Source: Pseudomonadota bacterium
GTDB taxonomy: Bacteria > Pseudomonadota > Gammaproteobacteria > Steroidobacterales > Steroidobacteraceae
NCBI GenBank assembly: GCA_021850555.1
Contig: JAJZLX010000139.1
Location: 1-16,655, forward strand
Direction: 5' to 3'
Length of the DNA: 16,655 nucleotides
Below the pieces are notes generated by a model, which saw nothing but the letters and a program-made list of their open reading frames with translations, had not been told where the DNA came from and ran no database searches. Shown piece by piece: positions 5,452-12,356 of this stretch. Position 1 is the stretch's first letter. Every line of letters begins with the position of its first letter. Position numbers and translations under genes: made by a program.

Positions 5452-7494
5452 TCAAAAATCGAGCTCCAGCCCCCGGGACCGCGAACGCTCCTGCTCCAGA
5501 GCCTTCTGCCGCTCGGCGGCGAGCTCCTCCTCCCGACCCCCCTCCTCGTCGAAGTCCGCGAAGTAATCCGCGTCGCTCTCCCGCCCGAGCCGCAGCACGA
5601 TCTCCTTCTCGTCCTCGAAATCCGCCCTCCCCGCATACAGCGCCGTATCTTCCTGGTGCCGGGAGAGCGCCACGTACGAGAGGTGCGCATCCATCCCAGG
5701 CGTCGCCAACACGAACGTGCGCTCCACTGTCGCGCCTTGGGCTTTGTGCACCGTGGAGGCGTAACCGTGCTCGAGGTGACCGTACCCGGTGAGATCGATG
5801 AATTTCTCGGCGCCATCATCCAGGCGTACCCGCACGGACTCCTCGCCGAGCTCGAGCACCGTGCCGAAGGAGCCGTTCCTCACACCCAACCGCCTGTCGT
5901 TTTGCGTGCAGACGATCCGGTCGCCGGCGGCAAGAGCGATCTCGGCGCGGCGCTCGCCTTGGCGGAGCTCGTAATGCCTCTCCTCCCCGAGCCGCCCCTG
6001 CGCCTTGAGCCGCGAGCGGATTTCGGCGTTGAGTTCGGCAACATCGCGCCGGCGCTGCGCGAGCACCAGGAAGCCTTGCGATTCGCCTCCCTGCTCCACA
6101 GCCGCTGCGTAATCGCGCACCAGCGCCTCGCGCGCGCTGCCGCGGCTCGCGGCCCACTCGATGCGGCCGTGCTCGACATACGCCCCCAAGGCGGCCGCAG
6201 CCTCCCCTCGCCCGAAGGCCTTCGAGGCCTCGCGCTGCCACTCGAGGCGCTGCCGCCTCACGGATTCGATCGCGGTCTCCCCGGCCATCTCGCGCGCGAC
6301 ATTGAACGCTCCCCCTCGGCCGATCGGCCGCAACTGCCTATCATCCCCCACCAACACCAGCGAAGCGCCGGCATTGGCGCAGTGTTTCGCGAGCTCGGCC
6401 ATCTGACGGTTCTCCACCATGCCCGCCTCGTCCACCACCACCACGGCGTCCCGGGTCAGCGAGAGCCGCCCCTTCTCGAGATCCATCAGCCGCTTGGTCA
6501 GGGTGTCGGACCCGATCCCGGAGGATTCCTCGAGCCCCTTGGCGGCCTTGCCGGCGAGCGCGCAGCCAAAGACCTGCTTGCCTTGCGCCTCCCAGGTGAG
6601 GCGAGCCGCGTGCAGCATCGTGCTCTTGCCCGCGCCGGCATACCCGCTCACCACCGACAGATGCCGCTCTCCCGTGATCGACTCGACGGCGGCGCGCTGC
6701 TCGGCCGAGAGCGCCAGCGTCAGCCCATTGAACCGCTCGGCAAACCCGATCCGCCGCTCCCCATCGCGTGCCTGTAGCAGCGCTCCAAGCGAGCCCCGCA
6801 ACGCCGCCTGCTCGGTGAGCACCTCGCGGCTGGTGTAGTGGCGGAGGCCTCCGCGCTCGCCGGCGACGAGGCACCGCTCGTCTTTGAGCACGCGCGACAC
6901 CGCCCGCTCGATCTCGGCATCATCGTGTAGCGCCCGCCCGAAATGCCGCTTGAGGTCCCGCTCGGTGAAGGAGGTCTTGTTGCGCAGCAGCGCATCGATC
7001 GCATGCTCCGGGTGCGCGCGCATCTGTGCAGCCAGCAGCTCGTGCGTCCGCACGAGGCCATGCTCGCGCTCGATTTGATCGAGCGCGATCTCCTGCCGCC
7101 GGTAATCGTATTGCGTGCTGACGAGATCCCCGCTCATCGACACGCGGTTCATGATGAGGTGCACATGGTCGTGCCCAGTGTCGGCGTGACGCACCAACAC
7201 GTACTGGTTGTCCTTGAATCCCATCTTCTCCATGTAGGCCTCGGCCACGCGCCGCCATTGCTCATCGGTGAGGTGCTCCCCGGGCGCCGCCGACAGCGAC
7301 ACGTGCTGCACGGCCTTCTTTACGTCCGGACGGAGCATCGCGGCGTGCTCGGCCATTTCCGCGGCTAGCGCGTCCGCATCGTTCCGGTCCGCCACGAGAT
7401 TGGTGCCGATGAGCCGCGCCTCGCCCAGGTCCTTCTGCATGGCGTAGCGGACGGCGCCGCCGAAGCCCTTCCCTTTGATGATCTTGCCGATCAC
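5452..7494 (-). CDS. MOBP-type relaxase fused to a RecD/TraA-like helicase
   Basis: The protein has 680 residues. The N-terminal relaxase domain starts IGKIIKGKGFGGAVRYAM, with Tyr17 a candidate nicking tyrosine, and carries the histidine triad HADTGHDHVH at 103-112. From about 260 it becomes an SF1 helicase: Walker A GYAGAGKS (284-291), Walker B VVVVDEAGM (351-359), GDDRQLRPIG (383-392), YASTVHKAQGAT (578-589) and a final LSYVALSR. Relaxases nick oriT, stay bound to the 5' end and pilot the strand; the helicase would unwind it. The start is a GTG (7492-7494) overlapping the stop of the mobC/traJ-like gene as GTGA; the 106-residue arginine-rich upstream frame is a shadow of that gene. The tail after 640 is acidic and coiled. 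RP4 TraI lacks this helicase, whereas MOBQ TraA and MOBF TraI have one. Confidence 0.88.
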   Translation of the reverse strand: MIGKIIKGKGFGGAVRYAMQKDLGEARLIGTNLVADRNDADALAAEMAEHAAMLRPDVKKAVQHVSLSAAPGEHLTDEQWRRVAEAYMEKMGFKDNQYVLVRHADTGHDHVHLIMNRVSMSGDLVSTQYDYRRQEIALDQIEREHGLVRTHELLAAQMRAHPEHAIDALLRNKTSFTERDLKRHFGRALHDDAEIERAVSRVLKDERCLVAGERGGLRHYTSREVLTEQAALRGSLGALLQARDGERRIGFAERFNGLTLALSAEQRAAVESITGERHLSVVSGYAGAGKSTMLHAARLTWEAQGKQVFGCALAGKAAKGLEESSGIGSDTLTKRLMDLEKGRLSLTRDAVVVVDEAGMVENRQMAELAKHCANAGASLVLVGDDRQLRPIGRGGAFNVAREMAGETAIESVRRQRLEWQREASKAFGRGEAAAALGAYVEHGRIEWAASRGSAREALVRDYAAAVEQGGESQGFLVLAQRRRDVAELNAEIRSRLKAQGRLGEERHYELRQGERRAEIALAAGDRIVCTQNDRRLGVRNGSFGTVLELGEESVRVRLDDGAEKFIDLTGYGHLEHGYASTVHKAQGATVERTFVLATPGMDAHLSYVALSRHQEDTALYAGRADFEDEKEIVLRLGRESDADYFADFDEEGGREEELAAERQKALEQERSRSRGLELDF

Positions 7495-7958
7495 GGCAGG
7501 GACGAACGGATCGCGGCCAACGCGGCGCGCAACTCCGCCAAAGCGCTCTCGACGGACGCCACGGCGGCGCGCACCGCCGGGTACTCGTCGCCGGCGAGCG
7601 CGCTGTTGGCCGCGTGCGCGACCTGATTGAGATTGTTGCCGATGCGACGGAGCTCGACGTGAAGACGGGTCAGATCGACCCGCCGGGCCACCGCGGCCGC
7701 CCCGGCGAGCGCCGCCTGGCGTAGATACACGGCCGGACGCAACCCGGCTGAAGTCGCGCGCGCATCGAGCGAAGCGCGCTCGGCGGCGGTGAGGGCGATC
7801 GAGAGATGACATCGACGCCGCTCACCGGGAGGCAAAGAGGGTCGGCCGCCGCGGCGAGGGCGGAGGGAGGAACGGATAGCGGGAGCATCGTCGCTCACAA
7901 CAACACTGAAGTTAGCACGCGAACTTCCGGAAAGCCAGTTTCCGCGCAGCGGAAACAT
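7491..7958 (-). CDS. MobC/TraJ-like relaxosome accessory protein
   Basis: The protein has 155 residues if it starts at the ATG at 7956-7958, which has GGAG about 8 bases upstream. The frame stays open to 8132, and a GTG at 7898 would give 135 residues, nearer the usual TraJ size. The core is typical of MobC-family proteins: a ribbon-helix-helix-like HLSIALTAAERASLDARA segment, then LHVELRRIGNNLNQVAHAAN, the RRIGNNLNQ signature of the family. These proteins bind beside the nic site and load the relaxase. It is coupled to the relaxase gene by a 4-bp overlap and diverges from the traK-like gene across the candidate oriT. The palindrome at 7938-7956 falls just inside the 5' end of the longer version. 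Confidence 0.8.
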   Translation of the reverse strand: MFPLRGNWLSGSSRANFSVVVSDDAPAIRSSLRPRRGGRPSLPPGERRRCHLSIALTAAERASLDARATSAGLRPAVYLRQAALAGAAAVARRVDLTRLHVELRRIGNNLNQVAHAANSALAGDEYPAVRAAVASVESALAELRAALAAIRSSLP

Positions 7959-8103
7959 GGCTTGCTCCGATTTCAGCCGCGGCTCCTCAAACAGTGCGTT
8001 GTACGGTGTATCGGACGGTGTGCCGCGTGGATCTCGCGCGGTGCCGCCCTGTAACCGACTACCGCCTATCGCGCCCGATGTTATACCGTACAGCCAACGG
8101 GGA
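7938..8103. other. Candidate origin of transfer (oriT)
   Basis: The gap between the divergent mobC/traJ-like and traK-like genes is where RP4-type oriT lies. It holds a perfect inverted repeat GTTTCCGC/GCGGAAAC with a 3-nt loop (7938-7956), a second one GTACGGT (8001-8007) with ACCGTAC (8085-8091), a direct repeat ACGGTGT (8003 and 8015), and CCTATCGCGCCCG (8065-8077), which agrees with the RP4 nic region CCTATCCTGCCCG at 11 of 13 positions. By that alignment nicking would fall between 8073 and 8074 on the plus strand. In RP4 nic lies nearer traJ than traK, so the precise site is uncertain. Confidence 0.4.
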
Positions 8104-8484
8104 ATGGACGTGCAGGAACCGCCGCACTTCAAACGCTCAGCGCTCTGGCGGCACCAGCGCCAGATCGCGGCGTGGCTGCAGGAAGGCTACTCCTTCCGCC
8201 AGGTCGCCGAGGAACTCACCCGTCAGGGGACCAAGGTCTCCGCGCGCTGGCTGCAGGAGTGGTACGCCAAGAACGTCGGCCGCCGCAGATCCCGCCCGCG
8301 GACCGGCACCGGTACCGGCGCGGGCCGGCCGGCGCACTCCTCCGCTTCGCTCCCCGACGTCCCAACGCCCGAGGCGCCGGGCATGAACCCCTCCCCTGCG
8401 CCACAGGCCTCCGTCGCCGCGTCGCCCGCCGACACCGACTTCTCGGCCCTCTTCCAATCCCAATTCAAACGGCCAAGGAAGTAA
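8104..8484 (+). CDS. TraK-like oriT-binding protein
   Basis: The protein has 126 residues. Residues about 22-57 form a predicted helix-turn-helix: AAWLQEGYSFRQVAEELTRQ then KVSARWLQEWYAKN, comparable to the LASGYALVTIWEHMRETG segment in RP4 TraK. A long Pro/Ala/Ser linker follows and then a short basic end (FSALFQSQFKRPRK), the same layout as TraK. TraK binds and bends oriT DNA to expose nic. It is the first plus-strand gene after the candidate oriT, divergent from the relaxase genes, and is followed after 3 bp by a traL-like gene. The ATG at 8104 was chosen over the longer frame from 7957, which crosses the intergenic repeats. Confidence 0.65.
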   Translation: MDVQEPPHFKRSALWRHQRQIAAWLQEGYSFRQVAEELTRQGTKVSARWLQEWYAKNVGRRRSRPRTGTGTGAGRPAHSSASLPDVPTPEAPGMNPSPAPQASVAASPADTDFSALFQSQFKRPRK

Positions 8485-8487
8485 CCC

Positions 8488-9240
8488 ATGATCTACATCG
8501 CGCTCTCTTCCGACGGCAATGTCGGCAAGACCACCCTCGCTCGCTTCGTCCTGAAACCTCTCCTCCCGGCCTCCCGCCTGGTCGAGGTCGAGCAGGTCGG
8601 CGTCGAGGATCCCAACGCCCAGCGCACCCTGGTGATCCGCGACGCCGCGGAAGGCGGCCGCCCGGCCCTCACCGCGGTATTGCTGGCGAGCCTGCAGGGC
8701 AATCTCATCGTCGACGTGGGCGCCTCCCTTTGCGATGCGGTCATCGATCTGCTGGCCGATGCTCACGCGAGACTCGCCGAGACTCCCCTCACCATCGTCA
8801 CTCCCGTCGTGCTCTCGGGCGCCGACAACCGGAAGTCTCTTGCGCATCTCGCGAAGATCGCCGGCGCCCTCGACGCTCTCGAGCTCGGGAAGCTCCGCCG
8901 CGTGCTCATCGCCAACAGGGTCACCCATTCCGATGCGGCAATCGCCGCGTTCAAGGAGCTCGCGCGCTGGGCCGGGGATCACGGATTCAGCCTTTGTCAG
9001 ACCCTGGTGCCGGATGCCGCCGTGTTCAGCCGCGGCGCCACGGACGGCTACGACCTGAAAGCACTCGCGGCCACCGACACCGGCAAGCTCGAGCAGGCGG
9101 CCGCGAAGTACCTGGACGCCGGCGATTTCGCCAAACTGACCGAGACCGGCGCGCGCCTCACCGCCATCCTCGAGGCCCAGCGCTTGTCTCCCCTCCTCGA
9201 GCGGCTCGCCCGGGAAATCGCGGGAGCGCACGGTGGATGA
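8488..9240 (+). CDS. TraL-like ATP-binding mobilization protein (ParA/MinD fold)
   Basis: The protein has 250 residues. The N-terminus MIYIALSSDGNVGKTTLARF carries a P-loop (DGNVGKTT, residues 9-16) like the deviant Walker A of ParA/MinD proteins. NLIVDVGASLCDAVIDLLAD (about 71-90) supplies the Walker B-like aspartate. Its position after a traK-like gene and before a membrane protein gene parallels traL of RP4 and mobD of pTF-FC2. TraL-type proteins assist mobilization and are not essential in every system. AAGGAAG lies 8 bp upstream of the ATG, a good ribosome binding site. The stop overlaps the next GTG start by 8 bp. It is distinct from the true partition ParA encoded at 11397-12074. Confidence 0.7.
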   Translation: MIYIALSSDGNVGKTTLARFVLKPLLPASRLVEVEQVGVEDPNAQRTLVIRDAAEGGRPALTAVLLASLQGNLIVDVGASLCDAVIDLLADAHARLAETPLTIVTPVVLSGADNRKSLAHLAKIAGALDALELGKLRRVLIANRVTHSDAAIAAFKELARWAGDHGFSLCQTLVPDAAVFSRGATDGYDLKALAATDTGKLEQAAAKYLDAGDFAKLTETGARLTAILEAQRLSPLLERLAREIAGAHGG

Positions 9241-9790
9241 GGTCACCAACGCCCTGATCGCCGGCATCTCGGCCAAGGTCAAAACCCTCGCCGAGGACGC
9301 CGAGCTACGCCTGAACACCGTAGCCGAGTCCGCCGCGGAGACGATCGGCGAGGCGGTCTCGAGCCTCGCACAGGCAGGACACACCGCCGCGGAGCAAGCC
9401 GCGCGGCGCGCCTCGAGACTGACGGCCTGGCCGGCCATCGCGCTCACCGTACTGATCTCGGCTGTCGCGCTCATCATGGCGTTCGTAGGCGGGGTCTACT
9501 ACGGCGCGAGAGGCCGCACGGAGCCGAGCGACGCAAAGAGTGACGCAAGCAACGTCGTCACCGCTTGGTCGCTGACGCCCGCTGGCCGCGATGCCTACGC
9601 GCTCGATAAGGCGAACGCCGCGACCGGCGGCATCCGCATGTTCACCCTCTGCAGCATGCCGGGCTGGCGTACCCTCGAGAGCCATCGCCGGACGCTCTGC
9701 ATGCCCTACCCGCTCGATGCCTACCAGGCGAAGTATGAGGCCTGGGTCTTGCCGCGGGTCCCGCGGCCTATGCCGCCCAAACGGCCCTGA
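9233..9790 (+). CDS. TraM/MobE-like single-pass membrane protein
   Basis: The protein has 185 residues. The N-terminal 60 residues are an Ala-rich amphipathic helix, probably coiled coil (LAEDAELRLNTVAESAAETI). One strong transmembrane segment follows at about 66-90 (WPAIALTVLISAVALIMAFV). The C-terminal 90 residues are probably periplasmic and contain two Cys, in MFTLCSMPGW and RTLCMPYPLD, which could form a disulfide. Placement as third gene after the traK-like and traL-like genes, with an 8-bp overlap, matches traM of RP4 and mobE of pTF-FC2, but sequence similarity is not obvious by eye. The start is a GTG (9233-9235) just before the TraL stop; the ATG at 9237 is out of frame. Confidence 0.65.
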   Translation: MDEVTNALIAGISAKVKTLAEDAELRLNTVAESAAETIGEAVSSLAQAGHTAAEQAARRASRLTAWPAIALTVLISAVALIMAFVGGVYYGARGRTEPSDAKSDASNVVTAWSLTPAGRDAYALDKANAATGGIRMFTLCSMPGWRTLESHRRTLCMPYPLDAYQAKYEAWVLPRVPRPMPPKRP

Positions 9791-9998
9791 ATTCGTTACA
9801 GGCGATCATAGCTCGGCAGTGGCCTTTCCCCCTGCCTTCGACCCGATCGCGGCTCCAGGGCCTTCTGAGCTCGTTCTCGCCCTTGAATCAATCCCAGTTG
9901 TGGGGCGCCGCACCTCGTGGGCGGGTCGCGTCCGCGAGCCGTCCACAGGCGCGAGCGCCAAGCTACCGGAAGACTATCGGTTCTTATCTATCGGAATG

Positions 9999-10105
9999 TC
10001 CCACAAAGTGCCCGTGGTTTTGGGACCCACTCTCCCACAAAGTGCCCGTGGTTTTTCCCACAAAGTGCCCGTGGATAACTCTATGATTGCACCGGGTTAT
10101 CCACA
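9999..10105. repeat. Iteron array and DnaA box: probable oriV
   Basis: Three identical direct copies of TCCCACAAAGTGCCCGTGG occur at 9999-10017, 10033-10051 and 10056-10074. Start-to-start spacing is 34 and 23 bp. A perfect DnaA box TTATCCACA lies at 10097-10105, inside the 3' end of repA, and GTGGATAA (10071-10078), an 8 of 9 match on the other strand, overlaps the third repeat. The array sits directly after the repA stop rather than before its start. The rest of the gap (9791-9998) has a modestly AT-rich patch at 9970-9998 and no gene. Confidence 0.8.
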
Positions 10106-11091
10106 AGCAGATGCACGCGAGGGAGGACCAGGGGTTTGCTGTGATGCAGCGTCAGTCCGCGACCGTCGATGTCCACCTTGGCGCTTCGGTAGAGTTCCAG
10201 GACCTGCTTGAGGGCCGGCTTGAAGCCGCGATCCCTGAAGTGATCGAGCCGCGCGTATTCCTGTCCGAACTGGCCCTGCAGGAGCGCCCAGGAGACCAGG
10301 ATGGGCCGGCCGGTCGGTATCCGGTGCAGCCGCTGGGCAAGCCAGGCGTAGATGTCGAGCGCCATGGCGCTGTGCGAAAGAGTGGCAATGTGCGGCTCCA
10401 CGAGGGGGACCGCATGAGCCTTCAGGCTCTCCCAGTAATCGAGTGACAGCCGCACGGTCGAGGGCCAGAACACCCGCTGCCGCTCGTCCTTCGGGAACCA
10501 GACATCGAAGGCCGCGATGATCTGGGAGTTGACCGTGCGAGCGCGGCCGTCCTCCACCAGCCCGAGCCGGATCGAGGCGGCGGAGAGCCGTGCGAGCTGA
10601 TCTTTCACCGTCCGGATCGTCCGCCCCCCGGTGTCGAGGTTCAACGAGCGGCGCACGAAGCTCGTGAGGGTGTCCTGGACTTCGATCTCGGGCGAGCGGC
10701 TGAGGAGTGCCTGCTGGTTGATGTGCATGAGCACGAGGCGCGCCTTCGGCCCGAAGGGCAGCCCGACCGGCGTGAACCGTTCCTCGACGGGGTGCAATGC
10801 CTTGCCGGCGAGGACCTCGAGATGCACCCGGCCGTTGACCCGCTCCCAGATGCGCGCCGCATCTCCCGGATTGCGGTACGGTAGGAACGTCTGGCAGAGC
10901 GCGGAGTGCTGGTAGAGGATCGCGAGGGTCGCCTCATCCTCCCCGAGACTCGCCGCCTCGATGATCCGCTGCTGCGCCGGAGTCGGGGACTTCAGCTGCT
11001 GGCGCGCCCGCCGCTCGAGCTCGCGCAATGAGCGGGCGTCTCGTATCGCCACCGGCCCGCCCTGCCCTGTTCTCTGGTCGCGTTTCGCCAT
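10081..11091 (-). CDS. repA: Plasmid replication initiator, RepA family
   Basis: The protein has 336 residues. The region about 60-200 (LPYRNPGDAARIWERVNGRV, then GKALHPVEERFTPVGLPFGP and KARLVLMHINQQAL) is characteristic of the plasmid-encoded RepA family of broad-host-range proteobacterial plasmids. A later VKDQLARLSAASIRLGLVED stretch suggests a DNA-binding helix pair. RepA binds iterons, melts the origin with DnaA and recruits helicase. The gene ends just before three 19-bp iterons at 9999-10074, and its last codons contain a DnaA box. It lies downstream of the parA pair on the same strand with 73 bp between. ATG at 11089-11091 is the natural start; no internal disruption is seen. Confidence 0.88.
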   Translation of the reverse strand: MAKRDQRTGQGGPVAIRDARSLRELERRARQQLKSPTPAQQRIIEAASLGEDEATLAILYQHSALCQTFLPYRNPGDAARIWERVNGRVHLEVLAGKALHPVEERFTPVGLPFGPKARLVLMHINQQALLSRSPEIEVQDTLTSFVRRSLNLDTGGRTIRTVKDQLARLSAASIRLGLVEDGRARTVNSQIIAAFDVWFPKDERQRVFWPSTVRLSLDYWESLKAHAVPLVEPHIATLSHSAMALDIYAWLAQRLHRIPTGRPILVSWALLQGQFGQEYARLDHFRDRGFKPALKQVLELYRSAKVDIDGRGLTLHHSKPLVLPRVHLLVDNPVQS

Positions 11092-11164
11092 GAGTCCTCC
11101 CCTCCGAGCGTGCGCTGCGTCGCTGAATTACCGGGTCGACTAATCTAGTACGTAAATGCAGCTT

Positions 11165-11422
11165 TCACGATTTCCGCTTTTCCGCCTCGTATTGGTCCAG
11201 GAGCGCGAACAGGAATTCGTTGAGCTTCAGGCCCGCCTCGATGGCGCCGAGACGATAGCGCTTCTTGAACTGCGGGGGAACCTTGAAGCTCAAGGGCACC
11301 AGCGCCTCCGTCGGCGCCTTCAGACGTGCGATCACCTCGCCGCGACTCACGGCATCGGCCGCCGGCTGCGCCTCGCCCTTGCGGCGTACGTTGGCGCTAG
11401 TCAGGGCTGCGGGCTTGGACAA
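11165..11422 (-). CDS. Small partition partner (ParG-like), second gene of the par operon
   Basis: The protein has 85 residues. The N-terminal half is polar and probably disordered. The C-terminal half (VPLSFKVPPQFKKRYRLGAI, then EAGLKLNEFLFALLDQYE) reads as a ribbon-helix-helix domain: a short strand ending in a basic turn, then two helices. Small proteins of this type, like ParG, bind a centromere and stimulate the ParA partner. The start is a TTG (11420-11422), supported by AAGGAGAAGG a few bases upstream and by a 26-bp overlap with the end of parA; no better ATG exists. Target sites may include the repeats upstream of parA. It shares no detailed match with a named family that I can recognise. 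Confidence 0.7.
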   Translation of the reverse strand: MSKPAALTSANVRRKGEAQPAADAVSRGEVIARLKAPTEALVPLSFKVPPQFKKRYRLGAIEAGLKLNEFLFALLDQYEAEKRKS

Positions 11423-12074
11423 GGGCCTTCTCCTTCCGCTTGGCGTCTTTACGCTTTTCAGTAAAGACGGAATTCACGAATTTCCACAGGGCCGCCATTT
11501 CCTCCGCGGCGCGGCCCACCGGGTCCACATCGAACACCGTACGGCCGTCGATCATGGAGGAGGCGAAGAGCACCCGATCGGCGACGATCGCCGGGGCGAC
11601 CTGGCCGTGCTCGGAGAGAGCGGTGACGGTCTGCACCGTGATCGAGGCGTTGCCCTTGGCGGCATTGACCACGAACACGTGCCGGCGGGAGGCCGCCTGA
11701 CAGAGCTCGAGCGTCGCCCCAAGCGCATCCAAGTCGTGCGGGCTCGGCCGGGTCGGGATCAGGACCAGGTCCGCCGCCGCGATCACTTTCGAGTTCTGCA
11801 CCCCATCGGCCGGCGGCGTATCCACGATGCACCACGCGAACCCGTCCCGCGCGAGCGCCACGAGCTTCTCCGGGAGCTGGCGGACGCTGGCGTCGGCAAA
11901 GGCGGGGGAGGCGGCCTCGCGCTTGTTCCACCAGCGCGAGAGCGAGCCCTGGGGGTCCGTATCGATGAGCGCCGCGGGGCCGTGGCCGGCGCGCTCGAGC
12001 GCGACGGCGAGGTGCGCGGCGATCGTCGTCTTGCCGCTGCCGCCTTTCTGCGAGGCAAGCACCAGGGTGTGCAT
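11397..12074 (-). CDS. parA: ParA-family partition ATPase
   Basis: The protein has 225 residues, the small type Ib ParA size with no N-terminal DNA-binding domain. It carries a deviant Walker A KGGSGKTT (10-17), the A' motif LIDTDPQGS (37-45) and Walker B CIVDTPPA (82-89), then LVLIPTRPSPHDL. ParA ATPases move or position plasmid copies through a partner bound at a centromere. The partner is the ribbon-helix-helix protein encoded by the overlapping next gene. Upstream (12074-12126) there are TAGCG repeats at exact 16-bp intervals and an inverted repeat, likely the operator or centromere. The last part of the coding sequence contains a perfect 9-bp inverted repeat (11444-11469). Confidence 0.92.
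   Translation of the reverse strand: MHTLVLASQKGGSGKTTIAAHLAVALERAGHGPAALIDTDPQGSLSRWWNKREAASPAFADASVRQLPEKLVALARDGFAWCIVDTPPADGVQNSKVIAAADLVLIPTRPSPHDLDALGATLELCQAASRRHVFVVNAAKGNASITVQTVTALSEHGQVAPAIVADRVLFASSMIDGRTVFDVDPVGRAAEEMAALWKFVNSVFTEKRKDAKRKEKALVQARSPD
11444..11469. repeat. Perfect inverted repeat inside the 3' end of parA
   Basis: CGTCTTTAC (11444-11452) and GTAAAGACG (11461-11469) form a perfect 9-bp stem around an 8-nt spacer. It lies about 20 bp upstream of the TTG start of the parG-like gene on the minus strand. It shares a GTAAA core with the inverted repeat upstream of parA (12093-12126), so it may be a second binding site or an RNA hairpin tuning translation of the partner. 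Confidence 0.4.
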
Positions 12075-12126
12075 AGCGTAAAAGCTCCTTAGCGTATTTA
12101 TAGAATAGCGCTTTTCCGTAAATACG
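12074..12126. promoter_or_regulatory. Probable par operator/centromere upstream of parA
   Basis: TAGCG occurs at 12074, 12090 and 12106, exactly 16 bp apart. Overlapping these, CGTATTTAT (12093-12101) and GTAAATACG (12118-12126) form an inverted repeat with 8 of 9 positions paired. The stretch is AT-rich against its surroundings and directly precedes the parA ATG. Operators of type Ib par systems often double as centromeres. The remaining gap to 12356 shows no gene; it has a perfect CGACTAG/CTAGTCG inverted repeat at 12296-12346. Confidence 0.5.
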
Positions 12127-12356
12127 TCCCGGGATGTGGTAACGAGGCGGCGGCGGACGGTCGAGGAGAGAGAACGGGTGGAGGGCGCCCAAGGGACTGG
12201 TCACCCGACCCTCGAGCGTCTCCCTTCCTCGGGAACAGCCGGTATCTTGGCTGCGCAGCTGTTGCCAATCAGTCAACGCTGGTATCATGGTGCCGCGACT
12301 AGAGGCTCGTCCCAAAGGCGAGCGATCCCCTCATCGGGACTAGTCGTTCCAAATTC

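Noticed and set aside
5656..6777. 373-residue plus-strand open frame
   Set aside because: It lies opposite the relaxase-helicase, whose motifs are intact; the composition is typical of an antisense shadow in GC-rich DNA.
8137..9477. 446-residue minus-strand open frame
   Set aside because: It is antisense to the traK/L/M-like genes, with no recognisable domain and low-complexity composition.
11458..12315. 285-residue minus-strand open frame
   Set aside because: It is an out-of-frame shadow of parA extended through the par operator region; no ribosome binding site or family match.
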